This document shows, in pieces, positions 34,075 to 43,033 of a stretch of 64,000 bases of DNA. The DNA comes from Pseudomonas chlororaphis. GTDB lineage: Bacteria > Pseudomonadota > Gammaproteobacteria > Pseudomonadales > Pseudomonadaceae. Positions within the stretch are counted from its first letter, which is position 1. Every line of letters starts with the position of its first letter. The translations under genes and the position numbers were made by a program. The notes beneath the pieces are model-generated. The model was not told where the DNA came from. It was given only the letters and a program-made list of their open reading frames with translations, and did not search any database. The stretch covers positions 372,001 to 436,000 of the forward strand of contig NZ_MSCT01000010.1 in NCBI RefSeq assembly GCF_001921865.1. Reading direction: 5' to 3'.

Positions 34075-35069
34075 GCCCGCGCGCCTTTCAACAGGCGCCA
34101 GGCCAGCAGCGACGGGGTGCGGGCGCTGGCCTGGCTGACGTCGATGCGCGGCAGGGCCAGGGGCTCGTTGCGCGCCGGCTCGATCAGCCCCGGCGCGGTG
34201 CCCAGGGCATAGCGGTAGCCCAGCGCGGCGACGGCCTGGCGCACCGCGGGGTCGTGGTCGCCGTTGGGGTAGCAGTAGATCGGCAGTGGCGCCGCGCAGT
34301 GGTGTTGCACGCAGGCGTGGGAGCGGGCCAGGTCGTCCTTCAGGGTGGCGCTGTCGAGCTGGGTAAGGATGCCGTGGCTGGCGCCGTGGGGGCCGAAGCG
34401 CACCAGCCCGGAACGCTCCAGGCGCTTGACCTGGCTCCAGTCCAGGCTGTGGGGCATGCCGCTGCGTGGGCAACTGTCGGCGAGCAGTTGCAGGCTGTCC
34501 GGGGCCAGGGTTTTCAGGCGTTGCAGCAACAGCCCCAGGTCGCGGCTGCGGGCAGCGCAGGCGCCGGGGCGCTTGAGGCTCGTCGGCAGAGCCAGGCCGA
34601 GCACCCGCAGTTGTTCCTGCAATTGCCGGCCGGCGCTGCTGTCGGGTTCGCGCCACAGGGTTTCGCCGATGGCTTCCCACCAGAACGCCCGGCCGGTGCC
34701 GATGAAGTCGGTGGACAGGAAGATGCTCGCCGGCACTTCGTAGCGTTCCAGCAGCGGGTAGGCCTGCTCGGCGTTATCGCGCCAGCCGTCGTCGAAGCTC
34801 AGGGCCACGCGCGGGCGGTCGCCGCCGGGGTAGAGCAGCAGGTGCTCCAGCGCCACGCAGTCGAAGTGCCGGCGCAGCCAGCGCAGCAATTGCTCGAAAC
34901 TGTCCCGGCCGACGCACAGTGGCCCGCGATGGGGCAGGTTGGCGGCGTGCTCGTCCGCCAGCACCCGGTGCAGCATCAGCACGGTGCCGGCTTCGCTCAG
35001 GCGCGTGCGCCCGAAGCTGTTGAGGTAGGCCGTGCCGGCCAGGCGCTTGAGGTGTTGTTTAAGGGCCAT
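34071..35069 (-). CDS. Polysaccharide deacetylase (NodB homology)
   Basis: 332 aa. NodB-type motifs: VALSFDDGWRDNA (catalytic Asp and metal Asp), GPHGASHG (metal His pair) and IYCYPNGDHD. The family removes N- or O-acetyl groups from polysaccharides with a metal ion. No signal peptide is evident, suggesting action on cytoplasmic lipid-linked intermediates. It starts one base after the preceding glycosyltransferase stop. Confidence 0.86.
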   Translation of the reverse strand: MALKQHLKRLAGTAYLNSFGRTRLSEAGTVLMLHRVLADEHAANLPHRGPLCVGRDSFEQLLRWLRRHFDCVALEHLLLYPGGDRPRVALSFDDGWRDNAEQAYPLLERYEVPASIFLSTDFIGTGRAFWWEAIGETLWREPDSSAGRQLQEQLRVLGLALPTSLKRPGACAARSRDLGLLLQRLKTLAPDSLQLLADSCPRSGMPHSLDWSQVKRLERSGLVRFGPHGASHGILTQLDSATLKDDLARSHACVQHHCAAPLPIYCYPNGDHDPAVRQAVAALGYRYALGTAPGLIEPARNEPLALPRIDVSQASARTPSLLAWRLLKGARA

Positions 35070-35070
35070 G

Positions 35071-36207
35071 TCAGCGGTTCTGCTGCGGGTTCCACAGGCT
35101 GTACTGCTGCCCGCGGAAGAAATGCCAGAGGCCCATGCTCATGCCGGCCAGGGTCACCAGGACGAAACCGGCCAGGCGAAAGGGTTTGGGCAGGCGCCCG
35201 CGGCGGTCGAGCAGGCCGAGGACGCCGGCGCCGTAACCGCACAGCTGGGCCAGCAGGCTGAGCTGGTAGAACGCCCCGGCGTGCCACAGCCACAGGTTGC
35301 TCAGCAGCAGCGGGATCAGCAGCACCGGCGCCAGGCGGCGGATCAGCTTGTGGCTGATCAGGGCGATCGCATAAACGCCGTGGCGCCAGGGGTTCATCAA
35401 CCCGCGCCGCCGGGCCAGGCTGCGCAGGCCGCCGACCGTGACCCGCAGGCGCCGGCGATATTGCTTGCCGGCTTCGTCCACGCCCTGGTCCAGCACCTGG
35501 GCCTCTTCGACATACACGATGCGCTTGCCGGCCGCCGGCGCGCAGGTGCTGATAAAAAAGTCGTCGTTGACCTCGGCCGGTATGCGCTCGAACAGTTCGC
35601 GGCGCAGGGCCAGGAGCGCGCCGTCGGCCGAGACCATGCAACCGGTGCGGTTTTCCGCCTGGCGCACCCAGGCCTCGTAGTGCCGGTACAGGCTGTCGCC
35701 CAGGCTCAGGGCATGCCCGGGGTTGGGGATGACCATATGCCCGCCGCAGGCGCCGACCCGGGGATCGGCGAAGGGTGCGAGCAATTTACCGAGGGTGTCG
35801 CCGGACCATTGGTTGTCGGCGTCGGTGAACACCAGGATCTCGTTGCGCGCCAGTTCCACCGCGGCGTTCAGCGCGCCGGCCTTGCCCACTCGCGGCAGGT
35901 CGAGGACCAGCACACGCGGGTCGCCGATGGCCAGCGCCAGGGCCACGGTCGCGTCGGTCGAGCCATCGCTGGCGAGGATGACCTGCACGTCGCTGGCCGG
36001 GTAGTCCTGGGCCAGCAGGGTGCGCAGCTTGTGCTCGATGTGCTGGCTCTCGTTGTGCGCGGCGACGATCACGCTCACCGACAACGGCGGCCCCGGTTCG
36101 ACCCGGGGCGAGCGCACGAACAGGCCGATCAGGGCGAGGAGCAGCGGGTAGCCGAGCCAGGCGTAGGCCGGCAACAGCAGGCATAACCAGAAGAGTGTCT
36201 TAGCCAC
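35071..36207 (-). CDS. Family 2 glycosyltransferase with membrane helices
   Basis: 378 aa. N-terminal helix, then GT-A domain (about 40-270): VSVIVAAHNESQHIEHKL, ILASDGSTDATV, LVFTDADNQWSG (DxD) and a VNDDFFIS acidic motif; three C-terminal membrane segments. Resembles processive or membrane-bound GT2 enzymes that extend lipid-linked glycans. Its start overlaps the previous gene by 8 nt. Confidence 0.88.
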   Translation of the reverse strand: MAKTLFWLCLLLPAYAWLGYPLLLALIGLFVRSPRVEPGPPLSVSVIVAAHNESQHIEHKLRTLLAQDYPASDVQVILASDGSTDATVALALAIGDPRVLVLDLPRVGKAGALNAAVELARNEILVFTDADNQWSGDTLGKLLAPFADPRVGACGGHMVIPNPGHALSLGDSLYRHYEAWVRQAENRTGCMVSADGALLALRRELFERIPAEVNDDFFISTCAPAAGKRIVYVEEAQVLDQGVDEAGKQYRRRLRVTVGGLRSLARRRGLMNPWRHGVYAIALISHKLIRRLAPVLLIPLLLSNLWLWHAGAFYQLSLLAQLCGYGAGVLGLLDRRGRLPKPFRLAGFVLVTLAGMSMGLWHFFRGQQYSLWNPQQNR

Positions 36208-37165
36208 GGTCGGGCCTCACGGCGGTACAGTTGGACAAACCCTGGAGCAGCGCGCCGGCGCCCAGGTGCAGGCGCAGCCAGTGCAGCAGCCACAGTTGCA
36301 GGAAGAACAGCGGGTCGCGGTGCCGGTAGCTCTGGCGCAGCGCCAGGCCCAGAGCGGGCAGAAGACTGCCGAGCAGCGCCAGGCCGGCCGCCGCCCACTG
36401 CCCGCCGAGCAGGCACAACAGGGCCAGCAGGCTGCACAGGGCGCTGGCCAGGCACAGCAGCGGGAAGCGCAGCAGGCGCAGGCTCGGCCCGCCGTTGCGC
36501 AGCAGTTGCAGGTGGCTGCTCTGGCGCCAGAATTCCTTGGCGCTCCACTCGCGCCAGCTGCCTTCGAACCCCCAGTGCTGCACCACCGGCGTGGCCAGGC
36601 TCAGCTGGCGGGCGCCGGCGCGGTTCAGGCGCAGGCCGAAATCCTTGTCTTCGCCGGTGCGCAGGTCTTCGTCGAAACCGCCGATGCGGTTGAACCAGAC
36701 GCGGTCCATGCACAGATTGGGGGTCGGTAGCCATTGCAGCAGCCGTTCGCGCTGGTCGCCGGACAGGCTGCGGCGCTGCCAGGCGCGGGCGAACCAGGGC
36801 GCGCTGCGCGGGGCGTCGCAATCGAGGGCGAAGACATCGGCGCGCTGGCTGGCGTGGGCGGATTTCCACAGCAGCAGCCAGTTCAGCGGCACTTCGATGT
36901 CGGCGTCGAGGAAGGCCAGCCAGTCGCCGGACGCCGACGCCGCGCCGCGATTGCGCAAGGCGCCGATGGACAAGCCGGGGTAATGCAGGACCCGCGCGCC
37001 CTGGTCCATGGCCAGTTGCGGGCCGTTGTCGCGCGAGCCGTTGTCGACCACGATCAACTCGCATGCCAGCCCCGCCACGGCGGCGGCGCTGCTGACGCTG
37101 TCCAGGGTGCGCACGATATGCCGCGCCTCGTTGAACATCGGCACTATGACGCTGATCCGTTTCAT
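36200..37165 (-). CDS. Family 2 glycosyltransferase
   Basis: 321 aa. GT-A fold: ISVIVPMFNEARHIVRTLDSV, LIVVDNGSRDNG, ALRNRGAASASGDWLAFLDADIEV (DxD), GGFDEDLRTGEDKDFGLRLN, with one or two hydrophobic helices near the C-terminus (about 235-280). Transfers a sugar to the growing repeat unit. A 163-bp gap containing a repeat element separates it from the upstream polymerase gene. Confidence 0.88.
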   Translation of the reverse strand: MKRISVIVPMFNEARHIVRTLDSVSSAAAVAGLACELIVVDNGSRDNGPQLAMDQGARVLHYPGLSIGALRNRGAASASGDWLAFLDADIEVPLNWLLLWKSAHASQRADVFALDCDAPRSAPWFARAWQRRSLSGDQRERLLQWLPTPNLCMDRVWFNRIGGFDEDLRTGEDKDFGLRLNRAGARQLSLATPVVQHWGFEGSWREWSAKEFWRQSSHLQLLRNGGPSLRLLRFPLLCLASALCSLLALLCLLGGQWAAAGLALLGSLLPALGLALRQSYRHRDPLFFLQLWLLHWLRLHLGAGALLQGLSNCTAVRPDRG

Positions 37166-37188
37166 GCTGGTTCTTCCTTATCCATTTT

Positions 37189-37326
37189 GCGAACGCTGCG
37201 CGCTCGTGCGCAGCCTGCGGCAGCGGCTACAGGTGATCGGGCACAGCCGGGATATCGAGGTGCTCCGCGGTCGATGCAGCCGCTGCCGAGCCCGCGAGGC
37301 TGCGTACGGTCGCGCAGCGGCCGCAA
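37189..37326. repeat. Repeat element inserted inside the EPS operon
   Basis: One unit of the TAGCCGCTGCCG/CGGCAGCGGCTA family: GCGAACGCTGCGCGCTCGTG at 37189-37208, GGCAGCGGCTAC to 37230, and CAGCCGCTGCCGAGC from about 37287 to GCGGCCGCAA at 37326. It abuts the stop of the polymerase gene and is the largest gap in an otherwise overlapping operon. Confidence 0.85.
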
Positions 37327-37328
37327 AA

Positions 37329-38687
37329 TCATGGCTTGGCCTGCGGGGTTTCGGCCTGCAGGCGCAGGACGCTGGACAGGGCGAGGAAGATCCACAGGTA
37401 TTTGTGGTTCGGCGCGCTGAGGAACAGCAGGAACACCGCCATGGCCAGCAGGCTCAGGCCCAGGTGGGTGGCGATGTCCGCCTGCTCCTGGCGGCCCTGG
37501 GCCAGCCAGCCGACCCGGGCCCGCTCGAAATTGCGCAACCCCATCAGCAGCAGGGCGACGAAGCTCAGGCCGCCGGGAATCCCCAGTTCGCTGAACAGCT
37601 CCAGGTAGGTGTTGTGCGCGCGCCGGTAGAGGTCCGGCTCGTTCATGTTTTCCGAGAAACCGCTGGCGAAGCCGGTCTGCGCGTAGTGGATCGGGAAGGT
37701 GCCCAGGCCCGAGCCGAGCAACGGGTTCTGGCGGATCATCTGCCCGCCGACCACCAGGTACGAGGTGCGCCGGCCCAGGGAGGTGTCGGCGGAATGGGCG
37801 CCGGACTTGAGCAGGCTCAGCGACTTGATCCGCGCCACGTAGTCGGCCGGCAGCGCGGCGAGCCCCAGGGGCACGACGATCGCCACGGCGAACATCAGGA
37901 AACCCAGGTGCTTGGGCCGCAGCCGCTGCAGTTGGTGACGGTAGTGCCAGGCGCCGATGACAAGGGTGAACAGCACCACCAGCAAGCCGGAGCGCGAGTC
38001 GGTCTTGGTCATGCCGGCCATCAGCGTCAGGGTCACGCCGGCCCAGAACAGGCGCAGCGGCCAGTGCCGCTCGCGCAGGGCCAGGAGGATCGCCGGCGGC
38101 ACCGCCATGGCGATCAGCAGGGCGAAATAGTTGGCGTCCTGCAGCAAGCCGATGGCCCGGCCGCCGACCTGGTACTTGGCCGAAAACAGCGCGATCGCGC
38201 AGGTCGCGGCAACGCTGGCGGCCATCAGGCGGCAGAGCATCAGCAGGTTGATCTCGCGGCCGATCAGCAGGGTCACGAAAAACAGCACCAGGCCTACCGC
38301 CAGCTCGCGCAGGCTGCCCAGGGACACGCCGAGGTTCTCGCTGTACATCAGGCTCAGCAGCAGGCACAGGAGGAACGGCAGCAGCGCGCGCCACAGGTTG
38401 CTGCGCAGGCGCGTCTCGCCGATCTGGCGCATCAGCAGCTTGAACAACAGGATCAGGATCAGCGAGGCCCCCAGCAGCTTAGCCGCGGAAAACGCGCTGT
38501 CCTTGAACAGGCCCTCGAACGGCACCAGCGCGCAGATACCCAGCAGGCCCCAACCGGTGCGACGGTACAGCAGCGCCACGCCGAACAGGCCGAGCACCGC
38601 CAGCGGCGCAAGGTACGGCCAGGGGCTGGCGAGCAACAGCAGGCAGGCCAGCCCCAGCAGGGCGCCCAGGGAGACGGAGGCGATCAT
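37329..38687 (-). CDS. O-antigen ligase/polymerase (Wzy-like) membrane protein
   Basis: 452 aa with about 10-12 helices and the large periplasmic loop (about 300-375) containing SADTSLGRRTSYLVVGGQMIRQNPLLGSGLGTFP and RRAHNTYLELFSELGIPGG, the Wzy_C/O-antigen ligase signature. In a Wzx/Wzy locus this is the polymerase that joins repeat units in the periplasm. ATG at 38687 overlaps the upstream stop (ATGA). Confidence 0.86.
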   Translation of the reverse strand: MIASVSLGALLGLACLLLLASPWPYLAPLAVLGLFGVALLYRRTGWGLLGICALVPFEGLFKDSAFSAAKLLGASLILILLFKLLMRQIGETRLRSNLWRALLPFLLCLLLSLMYSENLGVSLGSLRELAVGLVLFFVTLLIGREINLLMLCRLMAASVAATCAIALFSAKYQVGGRAIGLLQDANYFALLIAMAVPPAILLALRERHWPLRLFWAGVTLTLMAGMTKTDSRSGLLVVLFTLVIGAWHYRHQLQRLRPKHLGFLMFAVAIVVPLGLAALPADYVARIKSLSLLKSGAHSADTSLGRRTSYLVVGGQMIRQNPLLGSGLGTFPIHYAQTGFASGFSENMNEPDLYRRAHNTYLELFSELGIPGGLSFVALLLMGLRNFERARVGWLAQGRQEQADIATHLGLSLLAMAVFLLFLSAPNHKYLWIFLALSSVLRLQAETPQAKP

Positions 38688-39754
38688 CGGTTCCAGGCCT
38701 CGCTGACCGCGCGGTACAGGGCCTGCCAGCGCAAGGCCAGGCGCGGCAGGTGGTAGTCGCGGCGTTGCCGCTGCTGCGCCGCCAGGCCCAGGCGCTCGCC
38801 CAGGTCCGGGTCGTCCAGCAGTTCGGTGATGTGCCCGGCCAGCTCGACGCTGTCCAGCGGGCGGGCGAGCAGGCCGCTGCTGCTGTGTTCGATCACATCG
38901 GGAATGCCGCCGACGGCGAAGGCGGCGATCGGCGTGCCGGCCTGCATGGCTTCGAGCAGGATCATCGGCGTGCCTTCGGTGCGCGAGCTGAGCACCAGCA
39001 CGCTGAGGCGGTGCATCCATTTGCCCATGTTGCTCTGGTAGCCCGGCATCAGGATCTGCAGCTCCAGGCCGGCCTCCTGGATCCGCTGGCGCAGGGCCTC
39101 GCTGAGCGGCCCGTCGCCGAGCAGCACTACTTTCAGGGTCGGGCGTTGCCGGCACAGCGGGATCAGCGCGTCGAGAAACAGATCCGGGCCTTTCTCCTGG
39201 CTCAGGCGGCCGACGAACCCCACCAGCGGCGCGTCCGGGTCGCGCAGGTTTTCGTTGGGAATGCAGGGTTCCGGCAGGCCGTTGGGGATCACCTGCAGCT
39301 TGTCCGGCGCGACCCCGGCCTGGCGATGCAACTGGGCGATGCTCTGCGCCACGCAGGCCACCCGGCGGATCGTGGCGCGGCGGCACAGGCGCAGGCTGAG
39401 CCAGGTGTAGAACTTCTGCTTGGCACTGCGCGGGGTGAAGCCGTGCTGGGTCCACACCAGCGGCAGGCCCAGGCGCCAGGCGCACAACAGGGCCAGCACC
39501 TGGGCCTTGAAGTTGTGCGCGTTGAGCAGCACCGGTTGCTGGCGCAGGTGCGCCTGCAACGCCCGCAGCCCGCTCAGGTTGTGGCACTCGACGCCGGCCT
39601 CGGTAAAACGTTCGAGCAGGGCCGGCGGCGCGTCGAGAAACAGCACCCGATGCTGCCCGGGGATCACCCGGCAATGGTCCAGCAGCATGCGCTCGGCGCC
39701 GTAGAAGCCGCCGCTGTGGATCACATGGGCGATCGGCAGGTCGGCCATGAGCAT
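38684..39754 (-). CDS. Family 4 glycosyltransferase (GT-B fold)
   Basis: 356 aa from ATG at 39754; alternatives are 39748 and 39799, the latter overlapping the upstream gene by 28 nt. GT-B features: N-terminal IAHVIHSGGFYGAERMLLDHC, then VIPNGLPEPCI, VGFVGRLSQEKGPDLFLDAL and SSRTEGTPMILLEAMQAGTPIAAFAVGGIPDVI with the EX7E motif. Adds a sugar from a nucleotide donor to the lipid-linked repeat unit in the cytoplasm. Confidence 0.87.
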   Translation of the reverse strand: MLMADLPIAHVIHSGGFYGAERMLLDHCRVIPGQHRVLFLDAPPALLERFTEAGVECHNLSGLRALQAHLRQQPVLLNAHNFKAQVLALLCAWRLGLPLVWTQHGFTPRSAKQKFYTWLSLRLCRRATIRRVACVAQSIAQLHRQAGVAPDKLQVIPNGLPEPCIPNENLRDPDAPLVGFVGRLSQEKGPDLFLDALIPLCRQRPTLKVVLLGDGPLSEALRQRIQEAGLELQILMPGYQSNMGKWMHRLSVLVLSSRTEGTPMILLEAMQAGTPIAAFAVGGIPDVIEHSSSGLLARPLDSVELAGHITELLDDPDLGERLGLAAQQRQRRDYHLPRLALRWQALYRAVSEAWNR

Positions 39755-39771
39755 TTCGCTGTGCGCGCGGT

Positions 39772-41340
39772 TCACTGCTTGGCCCAATGCCAGAGCCACT
39801 GCCAGGTCCAGCGCGGGTAGGGGTTGAACGTCGGCGCCTGCTCGGCGTCGAGCACCATCAGCACCGGCAGGTTGAGGTGGTCGACGACCTGGGCCGGGTG
39901 CTTGAAGCGGTGGTCGAAGAACTCGTAGACGTAGCCCAGGGCAATCGCCAGCAGCAGGCCGGTGAGCAGCCCCAGCGGGATGATCAGCATCGGCTTGGGA
40001 AACGCCGCCTCGCTGGGTTCGTAGGGCTGGCTGAGAATCCGCGCGTTGGACAGCTCGCCATTGATCAGGCGTTCGCCGCGGCTTTCTTCATAGCGCTGGG
40101 TGTAGGTGAAGAACGCCTTGTGCAGGGCGTCGATCTCGGTATCGAGCTGGCGCAGCTTGCTCAGCACTTCTTGCAGTTCGCGCACGCGGGTCTTGTATTC
40201 GTTGATCCGCGCGGTCTTCTGGGTGATCACCGACTGGGTGATCTGCAAGTCGCTGGAACGCTCGCGGACCCGGTTTTCCACCACCTTGAGGAACTGCGCG
40301 CGGGCGCGGACGATCTGCTCGCGCTGCTGCTGCATCGGCACGCTGTCGGCGCGGTAGGTGTCGGAAGTGGTGCCGTACTGGCCCACCAGGTTGGTCAACT
40401 GTTCGCCCAGCTGTTTGATCTCGCGGTCCTCGTAGGCGACGTTGTCCACGGTGTTGGCGAAGGCGAAGGGGAAGGTGTAGTCGGTCAGGCTGCCCTTGCG
40501 CGCGGCGGCGAGGTTCTTCTGTAGATAGTCAAGGCGGCGCTGGTTCTCCAGGGCCTGGTCGCGGTAGCCGTTGAGCGACTGCTCCTCGGTGTTGATGGCG
40601 TTCAGGCGGAAGGTGATCTCTTCCTTGGGGTCGGAGGCGTGGGCCGCTTCCAACAGGGCCTGGCGCAAGCCTTCGAGGTCGTCCAGGCGTTGCTGGTACT
40701 GGACTTTCTTCTGCTCGAAGAAGGTCTCCGGCAACTCATTGGATTGCAGGTCCTGGCGGTTCTTCAGGTAGTTGGCCAGCAGGCGCTGGACAAAACGCGT
40801 GCCCTGGGCCGCGTCGGGGCTGGCGTAGGCCACCGAGATCACGTTGGAGCCGGGCAGGGTGGCGACCTTCAGGTCCTTGACCGCCTGGTTGGTCAGGGCG
40901 TCCAGCACGGTGTCGCGCACCGGCTCGATCGTCAGGCCCAGGGCGGCGCGCAGCGGGTTGCCGACGTGATCGCGCAACGGGTTGAAGAGCAGCCGGGCGA
41001 ACAGGCCCTCGCTGTCGCCGTAGTCGCCTGCGGCGCGCAACTGGCCGAGGGTTTCGCGGATCAGCGTCGGCGAACGCAGGATATTGCTCTCGGTTTCCAT
41101 GTCGGCCAGCGACGGCGGGATGAACTTGTCGCTGTCCGGGGTCAGTACGGTGTTGGCGTCGCTCTGCGAGAGCTTCTTGGACTGCACGATGACTTCGGCG
41201 GTGATCTCGTAGCTTTGCCTGAGCACCAGCGGCAACAGCAGGGCGATCACGGCGAAGCCGAGGAACACGCGCTTGATCAACCGGCGATTGACGAAGAACA
41301 CGAGCAGGAACTCATGCAGGTAGTTTTCGATTCTGTTCAT
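39772..41340 (-). CDS. Polysaccharide co-polymerase/chain-length regulator (Wzz/GumC-like)
   Basis: 522 aa from ATG at 41340; a TTG at 41355 would overlap the upstream stop as TTGA and add five residues. Membrane helices near residues 22-42 and 455-480 flank a long periplasmic coiled-coil part (about 200-410), and a PxxP-type SEAAFPKPMLIIPLG precedes the second helix, all typical of Wzz/GumC proteins. No kinase domain is fused; a CpsD-like partner is encoded two genes upstream. Confidence 0.86.
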   Translation of the reverse strand: MNRIENYLHEFLLVFFVNRRLIKRVFLGFAVIALLLPLVLRQSYEITAEVIVQSKKLSQSDANTVLTPDSDKFIPPSLADMETESNILRSPTLIRETLGQLRAAGDYGDSEGLFARLLFNPLRDHVGNPLRAALGLTIEPVRDTVLDALTNQAVKDLKVATLPGSNVISVAYASPDAAQGTRFVQRLLANYLKNRQDLQSNELPETFFEQKKVQYQQRLDDLEGLRQALLEAAHASDPKEEITFRLNAINTEEQSLNGYRDQALENQRRLDYLQKNLAAARKGSLTDYTFPFAFANTVDNVAYEDREIKQLGEQLTNLVGQYGTTSDTYRADSVPMQQQREQIVRARAQFLKVVENRVRERSSDLQITQSVITQKTARINEYKTRVRELQEVLSKLRQLDTEIDALHKAFFTYTQRYEESRGERLINGELSNARILSQPYEPSEAAFPKPMLIIPLGLLTGLLLAIALGYVYEFFDHRFKHPAQVVDHLNLPVLMVLDAEQAPTFNPYPRWTWQWLWHWAKQ

Positions 41341-41351
41341 CGCGGCAGGGC

Positions 41352-42365
41352 TCAATTGTTGTTCGATTCTTTGTTGTCGACGCGGTAGCCGAAGCTGAAA
41401 CCGACGCCCTGGAACATGATGATGTCCGCCAGTTGCTTGCTGAACGCACCGGCCCGGGCCAGGCGGGTCTTGGGCACGTAGAGCAGGTCGTCCGGTTGCA
41501 GGTAGGCGAAGTCCGGGGCCTTGCGGTTGAGCGCGGCGGCGACGTCGTAGGTGCGCGCCTGCACCTGGTTGCCGGTGCGGCGCATGATCACCACCGACTC
41601 CAGGCGCGCGGTGGGCCCGGCGCCCTTGGCCAGGGTCAGGGCCTCGAGCACCGACACCGGCCGGCGGATCGGGTAGGCGCCGGGCTGGCCGACTTCGCCG
41701 AGCACGAACACTTCGTTGGCCGCCGTCGACTTGAGCAGCACGTCGGCGCTGACCTGGCCGACTTCCTTGGCGTAACGCTGGTTGACGGTCTTCTGCAACT
41801 GGCTGAGGGTCATGCCCTGCAACGACATCGCACCGAGCAGCGGGAAGCTCGCGCGGCCGTCGGAGCCCACGGTGATCTCGCGGCTCAGGCCCGTGGCCGG
41901 GTTGGTCAGGCTGGTGCGCAGGTTGTCCATCTGGGCCATGGCGTGGGAAATCGAGAAGGTCACCTGGGGCTTCTTCAGCACCCGCGCATAGGCGCTTTCC
42001 AGGCGGCGGCGCGCTTCTTCGGCGGTCAGCCCGGCGACCTGCACGTTGCCGACGTAGGGCATCTCGATGCTGCCGTCGGGCAACACCAGTTTGCTGCCGC
42101 CCAGTTCGGCGGCGGTGAGGAACGAGACGTCGACCTGGTCGCCCGGCTGGACCCGGTAACGCGCCTGGCTGGTGCTGCCGATGTGGAAGATCACGTCGAG
42201 CACGTCCTGCGGGCGCAGGACCTGCTCCACCGGCAGCACTTCGGTCATCTGGCCCTGGCCGGCTTCGGCGCTGAGGACATGCACCGGCATGTCCGCGACC
42301 TCGGGGCTGGAACAGCCGGCGAGGGCGGCCAGCATCAGGCCAAGGGGGAGTGCGTAAGGTTTCAT
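41352..42365 (-). CDS. Polysaccharide export outer-membrane lipoprotein (Wza-like)
   Basis: 337 aa with a lipobox LAGC (Cys18). Poly_export domain: YRVQPGDQVDVSF, LPDGSIEMPYVGNVQVAGLT; then SLBB domains: EVFVLGEVGQPGAYPIRRPVSVLEAL and LQPDDLLYVP. Forms the outer-membrane exit channel. It is separated by 22 bp from the CpsD-like gene. Confidence 0.9.
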   Translation of the reverse strand: MKPYALPLGLMLAALAGCSSPEVADMPVHVLSAEAGQGQMTEVLPVEQVLRPQDVLDVIFHIGSTSQARYRVQPGDQVDVSFLTAAELGGSKLVLPDGSIEMPYVGNVQVAGLTAEEARRRLESAYARVLKKPQVTFSISHAMAQMDNLRTSLTNPATGLSREITVGSDGRASFPLLGAMSLQGMTLSQLQKTVNQRYAKEVGQVSADVLLKSTAANEVFVLGEVGQPGAYPIRRPVSVLEALTLAKGAGPTARLESVVIMRRTGNQVQARTYDVAAALNRKAPDFAYLQPDDLLYVPKTRLARAGAFSKQLADIIMFQGVGFSFGYRVDNKESNNN

Positions 42366-42387
42366 GTGCAGACTTTCCTTGTGCCGG

Positions 42388-43032
42388 TCAGAGACGGTCG
42401 TAGACCCATTTGGGCATGTAGTACTTGCGGGCGTTGAACACGCTGCCGATCAGCTTCGCCTCGGCCTGGACCAGCCGTTGCGCGGCGGCCTGGGCCACCT
42501 CCCAGCGGGTTTCCTCGCTGCGCACCACCAGCACCACGCCGTCGACCTGGGTGCTCAGGGTGAGCAGGTCGCCGTTGCTGTACACCGGGTCGCCGTCGAC
42601 GATGACGAAGCGGTAGGCCTCGTTCAGCACCGCGAACAGCTCGCGCAGCGGCTGCGCGGTGAGGCGCTCGGTGTGCTGTTGGCGGCGGCCCAGGGGCAGG
42701 AAGTCGAACCCCGGGTCGCCGGGGTGCTCGATGCAGGCGGCCAGGCTCGGCGGCGGGTCGGCCAGCACCAGGTCGAGGAAACCCGGTTGCTCGGCCAGGC
42801 CCAGGCGCTGGGTCAGGCTGTTGTCCGCAAGGCTAGTGTCCAACAGCAGCACGCGGCCGCGGCTGGTGCGCGCCAGTTCGTTGGCCAGGGCCAGGGCGCT
42901 GGTGGTGACGCCGCTGTCGGCGTTCGGCGCGGTGAGCAGGATCACCCGCAGTTGCTGGTCGAGGACGGTCACCGCCAGGTTGCTTTCGGTGGGGGTCGGG
43001 ATCTTCAGACTGGCAAAGGTTGCAGCCGCCAT
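42388..43032 (-). CDS. CpsD/CapB-like P-loop protein lacking the Walker A lysine
   Basis: 214 aa. The layout follows BY-kinase/ParA-like ATPases of capsule loci: LRVILLTAPNADSGVTTSAL at the P-loop, VLLLDTSLADNSLT (Walker A') and FVIVDGDPVY (Walker B). The expected GK[ST][ST] is G41-V42-T43-T44, so the invariant lysine is missing, and there is no C-terminal Tyr cluster. Probably a catalytically weak or regulatory partner of the chain-length protein. Confidence 0.77.
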   Translation of the reverse strand: MAAATFASLKIPTPTESNLAVTVLDQQLRVILLTAPNADSGVTTSALALANELARTSRGRVLLLDTSLADNSLTQRLGLAEQPGFLDLVLADPPPSLAACIEHPGDPGFDFLPLGRRQQHTERLTAQPLRELFAVLNEAYRFVIVDGDPVYSNGDLLTLSTQVDGVVLVVRSEETRWEVAQAAAQRLVQAEAKLIGSVFNARKYYMPKWVYDRL

Positions 43033-43033
43033 T

